From: Cryomorpha sp963836915
GTDB lineage: Bacteria > Bacteroidota > Bacteroidia > Flavobacteriales_D > Cryomorphaceae
Direction: 5' to 3'
DNA length: 64,000 bases
Assembly (NCBI GenBank): GCA_963836915.1
Contig: CAWILH010000002.1
Coordinates: 558,001 to 622,000 of the forward strand
Each line of letters starts with the position of its first letter. Position 1 is the stretch's first letter. A model generated the notes under the pieces. That model made no database searches and was not told where the DNA came from. It saw only the letters and a program-made list of their open reading frames with translations. The position numbers and the translations under genes were made by a program. Below, in pieces: positions 16,210 to 25,749 of the stretch.

Positions 16210-18426
16210 TTGCCCAAGACCTTAACTACGGGATTTAAAAAAATGCTGTTCATCCATTTGAAATCTACTTCTAAAATTCACAAATCCAGCAGGCATTCTT
16301 TGCTCGCCATAAGCACTCTTCTACTGAGCCTTACGGCAAATGCGCAGGTCGGCGAAATAAAAGGTCGAATCTTCGACGAACTTACCAACGAGCCTATCCC
16401 TTTTGCCAACATTGCCGTGCAAAACTCGGCCACCGGTGCGGTGAGCGATGCAGAAGGGGTTTATACCATACCAAAGCTTGAGCCGGGGCTTTATAATATT
16501 CAGACCAGCTATGTGGGTTATGAAGCAAAGACGATCTTCGAGGTAGAAGTCTTTTCCCAGCGGGCGTTGCAGCTCGACATTGCACTGGTGCAATCGGCCA
16601 CCAACCTGGGGGCGGTAGAAGTACGCACCGAAGTATTTGAGCGAAATGCCGAGAGTCCGCTTTCGCTCCAGCAGATCGGTACCAACGAAATTCAGCGAAA
16701 TCCCGGTGGAAACCGAGATATATCCCGCGCCCTGCAAGTACTGCCCGGAGTTTCGTCTTCCCTTTCTTTTCGCAATGACATCATCATCAGGGGCGGGGCG
16801 CCCAATGAAAACCGTTTTTACCTAGATGGTATCGAAGTACCCAATATCAACCATTTCGCTACGCAGGGCTCTTCTGGTGGGCCGGTGGGAATAATCAATG
16901 TCAACTTCATTCAGAATGTTGATTTCTATTCGGGTGCCTTTCCGGCCAATCGGGGCAATGCATTGAGCTCCGTGCTCGAATTCACCCAAAAAGACGGGAA
17001 TGAAGATAAGCTCAGAACCAATTTTACATTAGGCGCCAGCGATATCGGACTTACCTTGAACGGCCCATTGGGCGAAAAGACCACCTATATCTTTTCGGCC
17101 AGGCGGTCTTATCTCCAATTTTTATTCAATATTATCGGGCTTCCATTCTTGCCTACCTATAATGATAGCCAGCTGAAAATAAAGCACCGCTTCAATTCAA
17201 AGAATGAAATCACCATTGTAGGACTCGGCGCCTACGACACCTTCGAGCTGAACGAAAATGCTGTGGCTGATGCCGAAACCCCCGAAGAGAAACAAGAAGC
17301 CGCGTATATACTCGGAAATATTCCTGTGAACAACCAATGGAATTACACCATAGGTGCCAACTATAAGCACTTCTCCAAAAGCGGGTTTCAGAATGTGGTG
17401 CTCAGCCGCAATCAGTTGAATAACAGCGCTGAGAAATATACCAATAACGATAATAGCGACCCTGGCAACCTGCTGCTTCAATATGATTCGGAAGAGATAG
17501 AGAATAAGCTAAGACTGGAGCATACCCAGCGCAGCGGGGCCTACCGCTGGAATGTGGGCTGGAATACCGAAGATGTAACGTACACCAATAGCACCTTCAA
17601 CCGGATAGCGGCTGGAGACTCGGCCATCACAGTCGATTTCTCATCTCGCATACGCTTCCAGAAGTTCGGCTTTTTCGGGCAGCTAAGCCGTTCGGTCATG
17701 GATGACCGCCTGCTAATTTCGGTCGGGCTGCGCAGCGATTGGAATAATTTTTCAAGTGCAATGAATAAGCCGATAGATCAATGGTCTCCGCGGATATCGC
17801 TTTCCTATTCGCTCACACCAAGCTTAAGCATCAATGCAAATCTAGGTCGATACTATCAGCTGCCGCCCTACACCGTGCTAGGTTTCAGGGATAATGGGGG
17901 CAATTTGGTCAATCAGGCCAACGGGGTAAGCTATATTGAAAACAATCATCTCGTGGCAGGGCTCCAATACGTATTCCCTTCTAACACAAAAATCTCGGTA
18001 GAAGGATTTTACAAGGTTTACCGCGATTATCCATTTACCATTCGCGACAGCATAAATCTCGCTAATCTCGGCGGCGATTTTGGGGTGATCGGCAATGAGC
18101 CGGTAAGCTCAACGGGCGAAGGGCGCAGTTTCGGACTCGAATTTCTTATCCAGCGAAAGCTATACAAAGGGCTTTACGGAATAGCGGCCATCACATTGGT
18201 GCGCAGCGAATTTACCGATAAGCGTGGCGACTATATCCCTTCCAGTTGGGATAACCAATTTATAATAAGCCTTACGGCCGGGAAGAAATTTGCCAAAAAC
18301 TGGGAGCTTGGAGCAAGGCTCGCCGTATTGGGCGGCCACCCTATACCCCTTTTGATCGATCGGCATCGGCGCGCAGAGACTTGTGGGATATTCGCGGCAG
18401 CGGCATCCCCGATTTTGATCGCTTGA
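16210..18426 (+). CDS. TonB-dependent outer-membrane receptor (main part, frameshifted)
   Basis: The signal peptide ends LTANAQ if translation starts at the ATG at 16243, which I prefer over the upstream TTG at 16210. A carboxypeptidase-regulatory-like domain follows (IKGRIFDELTNEPIPFANIA; about residues 45-125). Next come the plug (about 145-250, with VLPGVSSSL, IIIRGGAPNENRFYLDG) and a beta-barrel. The frame fails at about 18341: CACCCTATACC should read CACCCCTATACC, after which GGHPYTPFDR continues in the next entry. One C appears to be missing. It probably imports an oligosaccharide, siderophore or peptide; no ligand is implied by neighbours. Confidence 0.82.
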   Translation: MPKTLTTGFKKMLFIHLKSTSKIHKSSRHSLLAISTLLLSLTANAQVGEIKGRIFDELTNEPIPFANIAVQNSATGAVSDAEGVYTIPKLEPGLYNIQTSYVGYEAKTIFEVEVFSQRALQLDIALVQSATNLGAVEVRTEVFERNAESPLSLQQIGTNEIQRNPGGNRDISRALQVLPGVSSSLSFRNDIIIRGGAPNENRFYLDGIEVPNINHFATQGSSGGPVGIINVNFIQNVDFYSGAFPANRGNALSSVLEFTQKDGNEDKLRTNFTLGASDIGLTLNGPLGEKTTYIFSARRSYLQFLFNIIGLPFLPTYNDSQLKIKHRFNSKNEITIVGLGAYDTFELNENAVADAETPEEKQEAAYILGNIPVNNQWNYTIGANYKHFSKSGFQNVVLSRNQLNNSAEKYTNNDNSDPGNLLLQYDSEEIENKLRLEHTQRSGAYRWNVGWNTEDVTYTNSTFNRIAAGDSAITVDFSSRIRFQKFGFFGQLSRSVMDDRLLISVGLRSDWNNFSSAMNKPIDQWSPRISLSYSLTPSLSINANLGRYYQLPPYTVLGFRDNGGNLVNQANGVSYIENNHLVAGLQYVFPSNTKISVEGFYKVYRDYPFTIRDSINLANLGGDFGVIGNEPVSSTGEGRSFGLEFLIQRKLYKGLYGIAAITLVRSEFTDKRGDYIPSSWDNQFIISLTAGKKFAKNWELGARLAVLGGHPIPLLIDRHRRAETCGIFAAAASPILIA

Positions 18427-18692
18427 ATACGGAGCGTAATCCCGTTACGTATCAGCTCGATGTCCGGCTAGATAAAAAATACTTTTTTGACAAGTGGAGC
18501 TTGAATTTATACCTTGATATTGAGAATATTACGAATGCCAATTTCAATTTGGAACCTTTCTTAGATACCCAGAAAGATGCCGAAGGAAATCCTCTGGTCG
18601 ATCCCAATGACCCCAGCAGGTACCTGCTCACCACCATTCCCAATACGGTGGGGACTTTGCTGCCCACGGTAGGTATCGTAGTGGAATTTTAG
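18381..18692 (+). CDS. TonB-dependent receptor, C-terminal strands
   Basis: This frame holds the last beta strands of the receptor above (LWDIRGSGIPDFDRLN, then YQLDVRLDKKYFFDKWSLNL, then LYLDIENITN) and the final aromatic strand with a terminal phenylalanine (GTLLPTVGIVVEF), the usual barrel end recognised by the BAM complex. It is not an independent gene. The single-base deletion near 18341 separates it from the main part. Confidence 0.75.
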   Translation: MWDIRGSGIPDFDRLNTERNPVTYQLDVRLDKKYFFDKWSLNLYLDIENITNANFNLEPFLDTQKDAEGNPLVDPNDPSRYLLTTIPNTVGTLLPTVGIVVEF

Positions 18693-18745
18693 GGTGACCA
18701 TATCACTTCAAAACAGATACCTTGCGGCGAAATTTTCTTTGCCCA

Positions 18746-20056
18746 TTGATAGAACCATCCAAAATAAAGACCGCCGAAGGACTGCGCCGCGAGATCGGTG
18801 TGGTAGGGCTGAGCGCCAATATCGTGAACAGCATCGTAGGGGCGGGAATTTTTGTACTGCCTGCTATCGTGGCCGGTGGGCTGGGTGCTGCCAGCATTTA
18901 TGCCTATTTGGTTTGTGGTTTTTTAGTGGCTTGCATCATGCTCTGTTTTGCCGAAATGGGCAGCAGGGTTACACAGTCGGGCGGTCCTTACGCCTATATT
19001 GAAGAAGCGTTTGGGAATTATGCCGGCTTCCTTACCGCTTGTATTTTCATGTTCTCAACCTTCGCGTCAGATGCCGCATTGAGCAATGCTGTGGCCGATA
19101 TTCTGAGTACATTTTTTCCAATTTTTGGGGTCGATTGGTTTCGTGCCATCTTCTTTTTGGTGATGCTCACGGCACTGTGCACCATCAATGTGCTAGGGGT
19201 GCGCGAAGGCATCGGTTTTGTCAAGTTCAACACGCTTGCCAAGCTTACTCCGCTTTTTTTATTGGTATTAATAGGTTGGAAGGATGTGCTGGGCACGAAT
19301 CTTTATTGGGATGAGCGTCCGGGATTTAAGACCATTGCCGAGATGTCGCTCGTCTTGTTTTTTGCTTTTCAAGGGGGTGAAACAGGGCTCACGGTGGGAG
19401 GTGAAGTGAAGAATGCACAGCGCACCATACCCCGCGCCATTGGCTACAGCATCTCGGGTATTCTTTTTCTCTACATTCTTATTCAGTTGGTAGCCCAAGG
19501 CGTATTGGGAGCTGCATTGCCCGATTTCAGGGATAGTCCGCTGGCCGAAGTGGGGCGAGTGGTTTTCGGGCCTTATGGCTTCATTCTCATCACTATCGGC
19601 GCAGCCATTTCGGTATTTGGCAGCTTGAGTGGCGGTATTTTGAGCAATCCGCGCGTGCTATTTGGTGCGGCTCTCGACCGGGTGATCCCAATACCCATAT
19701 TGGCGGCCGTACATAAGCGGTTTGACACCCCGCATGTGGCGATCATTTTTTATACCGTCGTGACCTATCTGCTCGCTGTTCTCGGTGGTTTTAAGCAGTT
19801 GGCCATTCTTTCTAGCGCCGGCATTCTATTGATGTATCTCGGTGTAGCTCTCTCTGTAATTCGCATTCGGCGAAAGCAGAATACCGAAAAGGCAGCTTTT
19901 AAAATGCCCTTCGGATGGCTGTTTCCCATGCTTTCCGCAGCCATAATAATCTATTTCTTGTCGGCTCTTTCGGCCAATGAAGCAAAGGGAATATTTGGTT
20001 TGGTCGCTGGGCTTTCGCTGATCTATGCGGCTATCCTGTGGTATAGGAAACGATGA
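18746..20056 (+). CDS. APC-family amino acid permease
   Basis: An integral membrane transporter of about 436 residues with about 12 hydrophobic segments. The first contains the APC signature SANIVNSIVGAGIFVLP. The loop SRVTQSGGPYAYIEEAFG after TM2 and the TM6 region LVLFFAFQGGETGLTVGGEV are typical of amino-acid/polyamine antiporters. Substrate is unknown. The starts in this region are non-ATG: TTG at 18746 gives MIEPSKIKTAEG, and a further TTG lies at 18722. It follows the TonB receptor by 54 bases on the same strand. Confidence 0.88.
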   Translation: MIEPSKIKTAEGLRREIGVVGLSANIVNSIVGAGIFVLPAIVAGGLGAASIYAYLVCGFLVACIMLCFAEMGSRVTQSGGPYAYIEEAFGNYAGFLTACIFMFSTFASDAALSNAVADILSTFFPIFGVDWFRAIFFLVMLTALCTINVLGVREGIGFVKFNTLAKLTPLFLLVLIGWKDVLGTNLYWDERPGFKTIAEMSLVLFFAFQGGETGLTVGGEVKNAQRTIPRAIGYSISGILFLYILIQLVAQGVLGAALPDFRDSPLAEVGRVVFGPYGFILITIGAAISVFGSLSGGILSNPRVLFGAALDRVIPIPILAAVHKRFDTPHVAIIFYTVVTYLLAVLGGFKQLAILSSAGILLMYLGVALSVIRIRRKQNTEKAAFKMPFGWLFPMLSAAIIIYFLSALSANEAKGIFGLVAGLSLIYAAILWYRKR

Positions 20057-20134
20057 ATTTATGGATAGGTTAAATGTTCATTAAGTTTTGCCAGAAGGCT
20101 AAATTTCCATGAAGATTCGCAATAAATTTGCCCG

Positions 20135-21394
20135 ATGATTAAAAAAATGGGGCTTATTTTAGCCTTAACAAGTATCGGTGGCTCGGGTCTGAACGCGCAA
20201 ACGCTTCGTGAAGAGATCAATGCGCTGAATGATCGCTTGATCTCCTTGGAATATGCGATGGCCCAAGTACGTGCTCAGGCTGACTCGCTGAAGCTTCTCG
20301 ACATTATAGCCCGCCTTGATGAGATCGGATATCCCGACCGAAGTGGAGAAATCATCAAGCACCGCGCCATGGCATTATCGTATAATGAAAAGCATGAGCA
20401 GGCCAATTGGGTGGCGCATATTATACTCCGCGATGTGACTGAAGGGCGCACTTCACGCACCAACGATTTTCGGATCGATACTATGGTAGCGACCTATAGC
20501 GCCATAGAGGAAGATTATTTCTTGACGTCAACACTTCCAGATGGAAAGCTCGAATACGAAGGTTTCGGATTCGATCGGGGACACCTTGCTCCATCGGCCG
20601 ATTTCAGATGGAATCAGTCGGCGCTTTCTGAGTCGTACTTTTACTCAAATATGTCTCCCCAACGACCGGAGCTCAATCGGCAGGATTGGGCCAATCTGGA
20701 AAGTCACATCCGCGATTATGCCATTGAGCATCAAGTAGATCTCTACGTGGTAACCGGCCCGGTGCTTACCGATGATCTACCAAAGATAGAACGTAGTGTA
20801 AATGGCCTTTCCATTCCCGAAGCATATTTTAAGGTGGTGTGCGATATGGAGTCGGGCAGCGCCATCGGTTTCTTAATGCCCAATGATAAGGTCGATAAAC
20901 CACTGGAAGCTTACGCAAAAACGGTTGATGAAATTGAGCTTATCACAGGTTTCAATTTCTTCTCCAATTTGAGTGAAGCGCAGGCCGATTCACTGGAAAG
21001 TAAGTTTGATTTCAGATCTTGGCTTCCGGCCTACCAGCAGTCTGATGCCCCGATCATGAAACCAGCCGAAATGGGCAAGGGGCGGTATAATTCCTTGCAA
21101 GCCTACGATCATATCGGGGAGAAGGTAGAGATATGCGGCACTATCGTAGATACCTTTCGCTCAAAAAAGAACAATGTCTTTTTGAATGTAGACAAGAAAT
21201 TCCCCAACACCCTTTTCACATTTACCATTTGGTCGCGCAATACGGCCAACTTCAGCTATGAGCCCGAAGTAGAACTCCTAAACCAACGGGTGTGCATCAA
21301 GGGAGAAGTAAAAAAACAATCCAAAGGCATAGGCATTGACTTGATCAATGAAAAGCAAGTGGTCATTTTAAGTGCAGACGAGAGCGACTTCTGA
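20135..21394 (+). CDS. DNA/RNA non-specific endonuclease (NUC1 family), secreted
   Basis: A 419-residue protein with an N-terminal signal (residues 1-20, ending GGSGLNA), a short coiled coil (about 22-50) and a beta-beta-alpha-metal nuclease domain. The catalytic motif is FDRGHLAPSADF near residue 146, with the metal asparagine in YFYSNMSPQRPELN. After about residue 330 an OB-like region follows (EKVEICGTIVDTFRSKKNNV) that could bind nucleic acid or place the enzyme. It cuts single- and double-stranded DNA and RNA outside the cytoplasm. A TAAATTTG box at 20123-20130 lies only 4 bases before the ATG; if used, translation would start from the ATG at 20147 or be leaderless. Confidence 0.88.
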   Translation: MIKKMGLILALTSIGGSGLNAQTLREEINALNDRLISLEYAMAQVRAQADSLKLLDIIARLDEIGYPDRSGEIIKHRAMALSYNEKHEQANWVAHIILRDVTEGRTSRTNDFRIDTMVATYSAIEEDYFLTSTLPDGKLEYEGFGFDRGHLAPSADFRWNQSALSESYFYSNMSPQRPELNRQDWANLESHIRDYAIEHQVDLYVVTGPVLTDDLPKIERSVNGLSIPEAYFKVVCDMESGSAIGFLMPNDKVDKPLEAYAKTVDEIELITGFNFFSNLSEAQADSLESKFDFRSWLPAYQQSDAPIMKPAEMGKGRYNSLQAYDHIGEKVEICGTIVDTFRSKKNNVFLNVDKKFPNTLFTFTIWSRNTANFSYEPEVELLNQRVCIKGEVKKQSKGIGIDLINEKQVVILSADESDF

Positions 21395-21566
21395 CCAAGG
21401 ATTCGGTTATCAAGGCGCCGTCAGTTCTCTTGTTAGAATCTTCATTTTTTAAGCTGCCTGCAAGAATGTAAATTCGCAGCGCATTGCATAAAGCAAGCCC
21501 GAGTGAGCGGTGGCTTGATGCATTGCAATCTAAAAATGGCATTTAAGAGGCCGCTTTAAAAGCATA

Positions 21567-22919
21567 ATGAAACCATCCAATCCCAAAGGTACCAGAGACT
21601 TCTTGCCTGCCGTAGTGCAGCGGCGAAATTTTATTTTTGATACCATCAAGGCGGTGTTTCAAAAGTATGGCTACGAGCCCATCGAAACCCCGGCCATGGA
21701 AAATCTGGAAACGCTGACCGGAAAGTATGGCGAAGAAGGCGATCGGTTGATATTCAAAGTCTTGGCAAGGGGAGAGAAGCTGACGAAGGCAGTAGCGGCC
21801 GGCTCCCAAGAGAACCTTGCCGAAGAAGCTCTACGCTACGACCTTACTGTCCCCTTTGCACGCTTTGTGGTGCAGCACCAGAATGATCTTGCCTTTCCTT
21901 TTAGGCGGTATCAAATACAACCGGTATGGCGCGCCGACCGCCCCCAGAAAGGACGCTACCGTGAGTTTTTTCAATGCGATGCCGACGTAGTGGGCACCGA
22001 CTCGCTGCGCTGTGAAATCGAATTTATAGCGATTTTTGACGAAGTCTTTACCGACTTAAAACTACCCGTAGAGATACGCATCAACAATAGAAAACTACTC
22101 TCGGCATTGGCTGCCCACATAGGTGAGCCCGATCGAATCATTCCCCTTACCATCGCCATTGATAAACTAGATAAGGTGCCTTTAGACAAGGTATTGGATG
22201 ATTTGGGTGGTGAGGGGTTTTCGGAATCGGCCAAAGCTAAGTTGCGAACGGTTTTGGAATTGGCGAAGGACAGCACCGACTCCAATCAAGTCCTGAATAA
22301 GATTGAAACGCTATTTGCGGAAAGCGAAGAAGGAAAGAAGGGCATAGAAGAGCTGCGCTATGTCTTCTCGAATGTGGAGAAATTGGGGCTCGATACTGCC
22401 AAAATACGCTTTGACATGAGCTTGGCGCGCGGCCTTAATTATTATACCGGAGCCATATTTGAAGTGCTTCCGCTTACCGATCAGCAGGTGGGAAGCATCT
22501 GTGGCGGCGGCAGATATGATGACCTTACGGGAATATTTGGGATGACGGGAATGTCTGGCGTAGGGATTTCTTTTGGTGCCGACCGCATCTATGATCTGCT
22601 CGAAGCGCGCGATGCATTTCCCAAGGGTTCTGAAGGCGGCACAGCGCTTCTTTTTATTAATTTTGGTGAGTCTGAAGCAAATTTCTGCCAGTTGCTACTC
22701 CGTGATGTTCGCCGCAGCGGAATTAGTGCCGAGCTTTATCCCGATGCGGCAAAAATGAAGAAACAGATGAAATATGCCAATGACAAGGATATTCCATGGG
22801 TAGTTTTGGTAGGAGAAAACGAAGTAGCTCAAAATTCGGTAATGCTCAAAAATATGATCAGCGGTGAGCAGGAATTGGTGGGGAGGGATAAGCTGATCGC
22901 GAAGATCAAAAATCTATGA
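21567..22919 (+). CDS. hisS: Histidine--tRNA ligase
   Basis: A 450-residue class II aminoacyl-tRNA synthetase that charges tRNA-His. Visible motifs: the N-terminal GTRDFLP; motif 1 around YEPIETPAMENLETLTGKYG; motif 2 RRYQIQPVWRADRP with GRYREFFQCDADV; the histidine-binding loop LARGLNYYTGAIFEV; motif 3 GVGISFGADRIYDLL; and a C-terminal anticodon-binding domain from about residue 350. The stop overlaps the hutH start by 4 nt (ATGA), so the two are co-translated. Confidence 0.96.
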   Translation: MKPSNPKGTRDFLPAVVQRRNFIFDTIKAVFQKYGYEPIETPAMENLETLTGKYGEEGDRLIFKVLARGEKLTKAVAAGSQENLAEEALRYDLTVPFARFVVQHQNDLAFPFRRYQIQPVWRADRPQKGRYREFFQCDADVVGTDSLRCEIEFIAIFDEVFTDLKLPVEIRINNRKLLSALAAHIGEPDRIIPLTIAIDKLDKVPLDKVLDDLGGEGFSESAKAKLRTVLELAKDSTDSNQVLNKIETLFAESEEGKKGIEELRYVFSNVEKLGLDTAKIRFDMSLARGLNYYTGAIFEVLPLTDQQVGSICGGGRYDDLTGIFGMTGMSGVGISFGADRIYDLLEARDAFPKGSEGGTALLFINFGESEANFCQLLLRDVRRSGISAELYPDAAKMKKQMKYANDKDIPWVVLVGENEVAQNSVMLKNMISGEQELVGRDKLIAKIKNL

Positions 22920-24421
22920 ATCATCTTATTTCAAGTGAGTGGCTTTCTTTAAAATCGCTCAAGCCCATTGCCGAAGGCGGCGTGTCACTTAGCCTTTCGG
23001 CGGAAGCCAGAAAAAAAATAATCGATTGCCGTACCTATCTCGATCTCAGAATAGACCGTTCCGAAAAACCGATTTATGGCATCAATACTGGATTTGGTTC
23101 GCTCTGCGATACGCCCATTGGCCGTGAGAGCCTGGAGCAATTGCAGACCAATCTCGTAACATCCCACGCTTGTGGTGCGGGTAGGGAAGTGGCGCCCAAG
23201 CTCATACGCCTGATGCTTTTTCTCAAAATCCAAGGGCTCTCGTACGGACATAGCGGCGTGACGATACAGACGGTAGAGCGGCTTATATGGCTGTATAATA
23301 ATGATGTACTCCCCGTAATTTTTGAGCAGGGCAGTCTGGGCGCTTCCGGCGACCTGGCTCCACTTGCGCACTTGGCATTGCCGCTGCTGGGGCTCGGCGA
23401 AGTATGGGTAAAGGGTAAGCGCCACCCCACAGCCAAAATCCTGAAAGCCCACGGGCTCGAACCCATCGCCCTGCGCTCAAAAGAAGGGCTGGCATTGCTC
23501 AATGGTACCCAGTTTATGAGCAGTTACGGTAGCTATTCATTAAATCGGGTGATCCACTTGCTAGATGTGGCCGATATCGTCGCAGCCATTTCTATCGAAG
23601 CCTTTGATGCTCGCAGTGAGCCTTTTAAGGAGCAAGTACATGCCATACGCCACCATAAGGGCCAGCAGCAAGTAGCGAAAAACATTTATTCTTTCTTGAA
23701 GGACAGTGAAAACTTCTTTACCAATAAACCCCATGTACAAGACCCTTATAGTTTTCGCTGTATACCACAAATACACGGGGCTTCTCGCGATGCAGTGCGC
23801 CACATCATCTCGGTGGTAGAGAATGAGATAAATGCGGTGACCGATAATCCGACCATCTTTGTAGATACTGACGATATTATCTCTGCGGGAAATTTTCATG
23901 GGCAGCCGCTGGCCATTTCCTACGACTTTTTGGCCATAGCCATTGCCGAAATAGGAAGTGTATCGGAGCGCAGGATCTATAAACTCGTAAATGGGGGCAG
24001 AGGGCTACCGGCATTTCTGACGCCAAACCCTGGTCTCAACTCCGGCTTTATGATACCGCAGTATACCGCTGCATCTATCGTAAGTAAGAACAAACAGCTC
24101 TGCACCCCCAGTTCGATAGACACCATAGACAGCAGCAATGGCCAGGAAGACCATGTGAGCATGGGTGCCAATGGAGCCGTGAAAGCACTGGAAGTGGTAG
24201 ACAATGTGGAGACCATTCTCGGCATCGAGCTTATGAATGCCATGCAGGCCATTGATCTGCGCGGCACCGATCGGATGGCCGTATTGGTGAAATCGATGCA
24301 TAAAGAATACCGTCGCCATGTTGATTTCCTTAGCGAAGATCGCGAACTTTACCCCCTTATTTCAAAATCAAAAGAATTTGTCTCAAAACTTGATACAAGG
24401 CCTTGGATGGGAGAAATCTGA
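22916..24421 (+). CDS. hutH: Histidine ammonia-lyase
   Basis: A 501-residue enzyme that removes ammonia from histidine to give urocanate using the self-made MIO cofactor, formed from A143-S144-G145 in GSLGASGDLAPL. Other family marks are YGINTGFG near residue 55, VTSHACGAG (the substrate-selecting His) near residue 83, and EDHVSMGANGA near the C-terminal third. The His after Ser in that loop fits histidine or tyrosine lyases rather than phenylalanine lyases. No other hut genes are adjacent. Its 4-nt overlap with hisS is notable because both proteins use histidine. Tyrosine ammonia-lyase remains an alternative. Confidence 0.88.
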   Translation: MNHLISSEWLSLKSLKPIAEGGVSLSLSAEARKKIIDCRTYLDLRIDRSEKPIYGINTGFGSLCDTPIGRESLEQLQTNLVTSHACGAGREVAPKLIRLMLFLKIQGLSYGHSGVTIQTVERLIWLYNNDVLPVIFEQGSLGASGDLAPLAHLALPLLGLGEVWVKGKRHPTAKILKAHGLEPIALRSKEGLALLNGTQFMSSYGSYSLNRVIHLLDVADIVAAISIEAFDARSEPFKEQVHAIRHHKGQQQVAKNIYSFLKDSENFFTNKPHVQDPYSFRCIPQIHGASRDAVRHIISVVENEINAVTDNPTIFVDTDDIISAGNFHGQPLAISYDFLAIAIAEIGSVSERRIYKLVNGGRGLPAFLTPNPGLNSGFMIPQYTAASIVSKNKQLCTPSSIDTIDSSNGQEDHVSMGANGAVKALEVVDNVETILGIELMNAMQAIDLRGTDRMAVLVKSMHKEYRRHVDFLSEDRELYPLISKSKEFVSKLDTRPWMGEI

Positions 24422-24872
24422 AAAACCCCGATTCCTAGTGGTGCTCTGCGCGCTGAGTACCATCCATTCGGTGTATGGCATATTGACAAGCCTTGCCAAT
24501 GCCATAGCGCCGCCCGATGTCGACGCAAATTTTATCTCCAATCTTTCTGAGCAGCTGAATAAATTTGAAATGCCCATGGAAGGATTTGCCGAGCAAATGG
24601 AGCATTATTATTTAAACCTGATGCTCAATCTAGGCAATTACAGCGCTGCCACATTCTTGTTTTTCTCGGTGCAACTGATCGCTGTGATCCAAATGTTCAG
24701 AATGAACAGGGTGGGGTTTGCACTCTACGGGATCGCTCAGGCAGGCTTGCTCATGGCTACGGTACTATTTGCCAGCTTCAATCTTTTTGGGCAGATAAGT
24801 TTTGGGATTGCATTCATCTGGAATCTTATTTGGATCCTTCTTTACGCCAGTCAGCTAAAGCATTTTCCATGA
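24318..24872 (+). CDS. Membrane protein, unknown function
   Basis: Up to 184 residues with four hydrophobic segments: FLVVLCALSTIHSVYGI (about 39-55), the segment ATFLFFSVQLIAVIQMF (about 110-127), and two near the C-terminus (GFALYGIAQAGLLMATVLF; IAFIWNLIWILLYA). The annotated ATG would overlap hutH by 104 nt. In-frame TTG codons at 24378 and 24390 are alternatives and fit better with tight operon spacing. The stop overlaps the hydrolase ATG by 4 nt. No family recognised. Confidence 0.65.
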   Translation: MLISLAKIANFTPLFQNQKNLSQNLIQGLGWEKSEKPRFLVVLCALSTIHSVYGILTSLANAIAPPDVDANFISNLSEQLNKFEMPMEGFAEQMEHYYLNLMLNLGNYSAATFLFFSVQLIAVIQMFRMNRVGFALYGIAQAGLLMATVLFASFNLFGQISFGIAFIWNLIWILLYASQLKHFP

Positions 24873-25516
24873 AAATATATCTTTTTGCAGGTCTCGGTGC
24901 CGATGAAAGGCTTTTCAGCCAAATTAAACCCATCGCGGGCCATGAGATTATAGCCTTGCCATGGATTCATCCCGGCGATTCAAAAACAATGGCCGACTAT
25001 ACTGAAAAATATCTTGCGGCGCATCCCTTCGAGCAGCCTTGCATAGTGGGTGGGGTGTCGCTAGGCGGAATGATAGCGCAGGAAGTGGCAGCGCGCATTC
25101 CAGTGCAAAAATTGATATTGATAAGCACCATGGCTTCAAGGGGCGAGCTGCCTGGGCTGCTGAAATTGGGAGCCGCCCTGAAGCTTGGACATATCGCCTA
25201 TAAGCCGATGCTCGAAGTATTGGCGGCGCTCGGCGATAGATTTACGATAAAGTCGAAAGAAGGCCGGGAATTATTCTATGCTATGATCAAAGAGTCGAAT
25301 GCCGATTTTTTGCATTTTGCCAGTAAGGCTATTTTAGAATGGCAACCGCCAGGAATCGGCGCAGCGCTTATCAGGATTCACGGAGACAAGGACCGGGTTT
25401 TCCCCATATCCCGAGTAGGGGATTGCACGGTGGTGGAAGGGGGAAATCATTTTATGATTGTCGAAAGGGGAGAGGAGATAGGAAGGTTGATTGAACGGGA
25501 GATAGAAAGGGTTTAG
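24869..25516 (+). CDS. Alpha/beta hydrolase
   Basis: A 215-residue hydrolase with a short, lidless fold. The nucleophile elbow is GGVSLGGMIA (serine near residue 67). The acid is probably in IHGDKDRVFP, and the catalytic histidine is in EGGNHFMI. The N-terminal strand and oxyanion loop are KIYLFAGLGADERLF. Start: the ATG at 24869 overlaps the upstream stop as ATGA; the earlier in-frame ATG lies inside the membrane-protein gene. Substrate unknown. It ends the hisS-hutH series. Confidence 0.85.
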   Translation: MKIYLFAGLGADERLFSQIKPIAGHEIIALPWIHPGDSKTMADYTEKYLAAHPFEQPCIVGGVSLGGMIAQEVAARIPVQKLILISTMASRGELPGLLKLGAALKLGHIAYKPMLEVLAALGDRFTIKSKEGRELFYAMIKESNADFLHFASKAILEWQPPGIGAALIRIHGDKDRVFPISRVGDCTVVEGGNHFMIVERGEEIGRLIEREIERV

Positions 25517-25749
25517 GTAGCGACTGGGCAAGTCGGTTTGCTTAGATGGTCTTGATTTGAGAAATTTCAAGCCAAAATAATTCTGTTTTACCGAATTGGA
25601 TCTCTAGACGCCTTTAGGTTAACCCCACTCATGAGAAGATTGTTGATTTATAAATGATTGAGTGTAATTATAAATTATATAATATCTTTAAACCAGCACA
25701 TATTTGAATGTGAAATCCTGTCTTATTCAACCATTAAACCTTAGTTATT

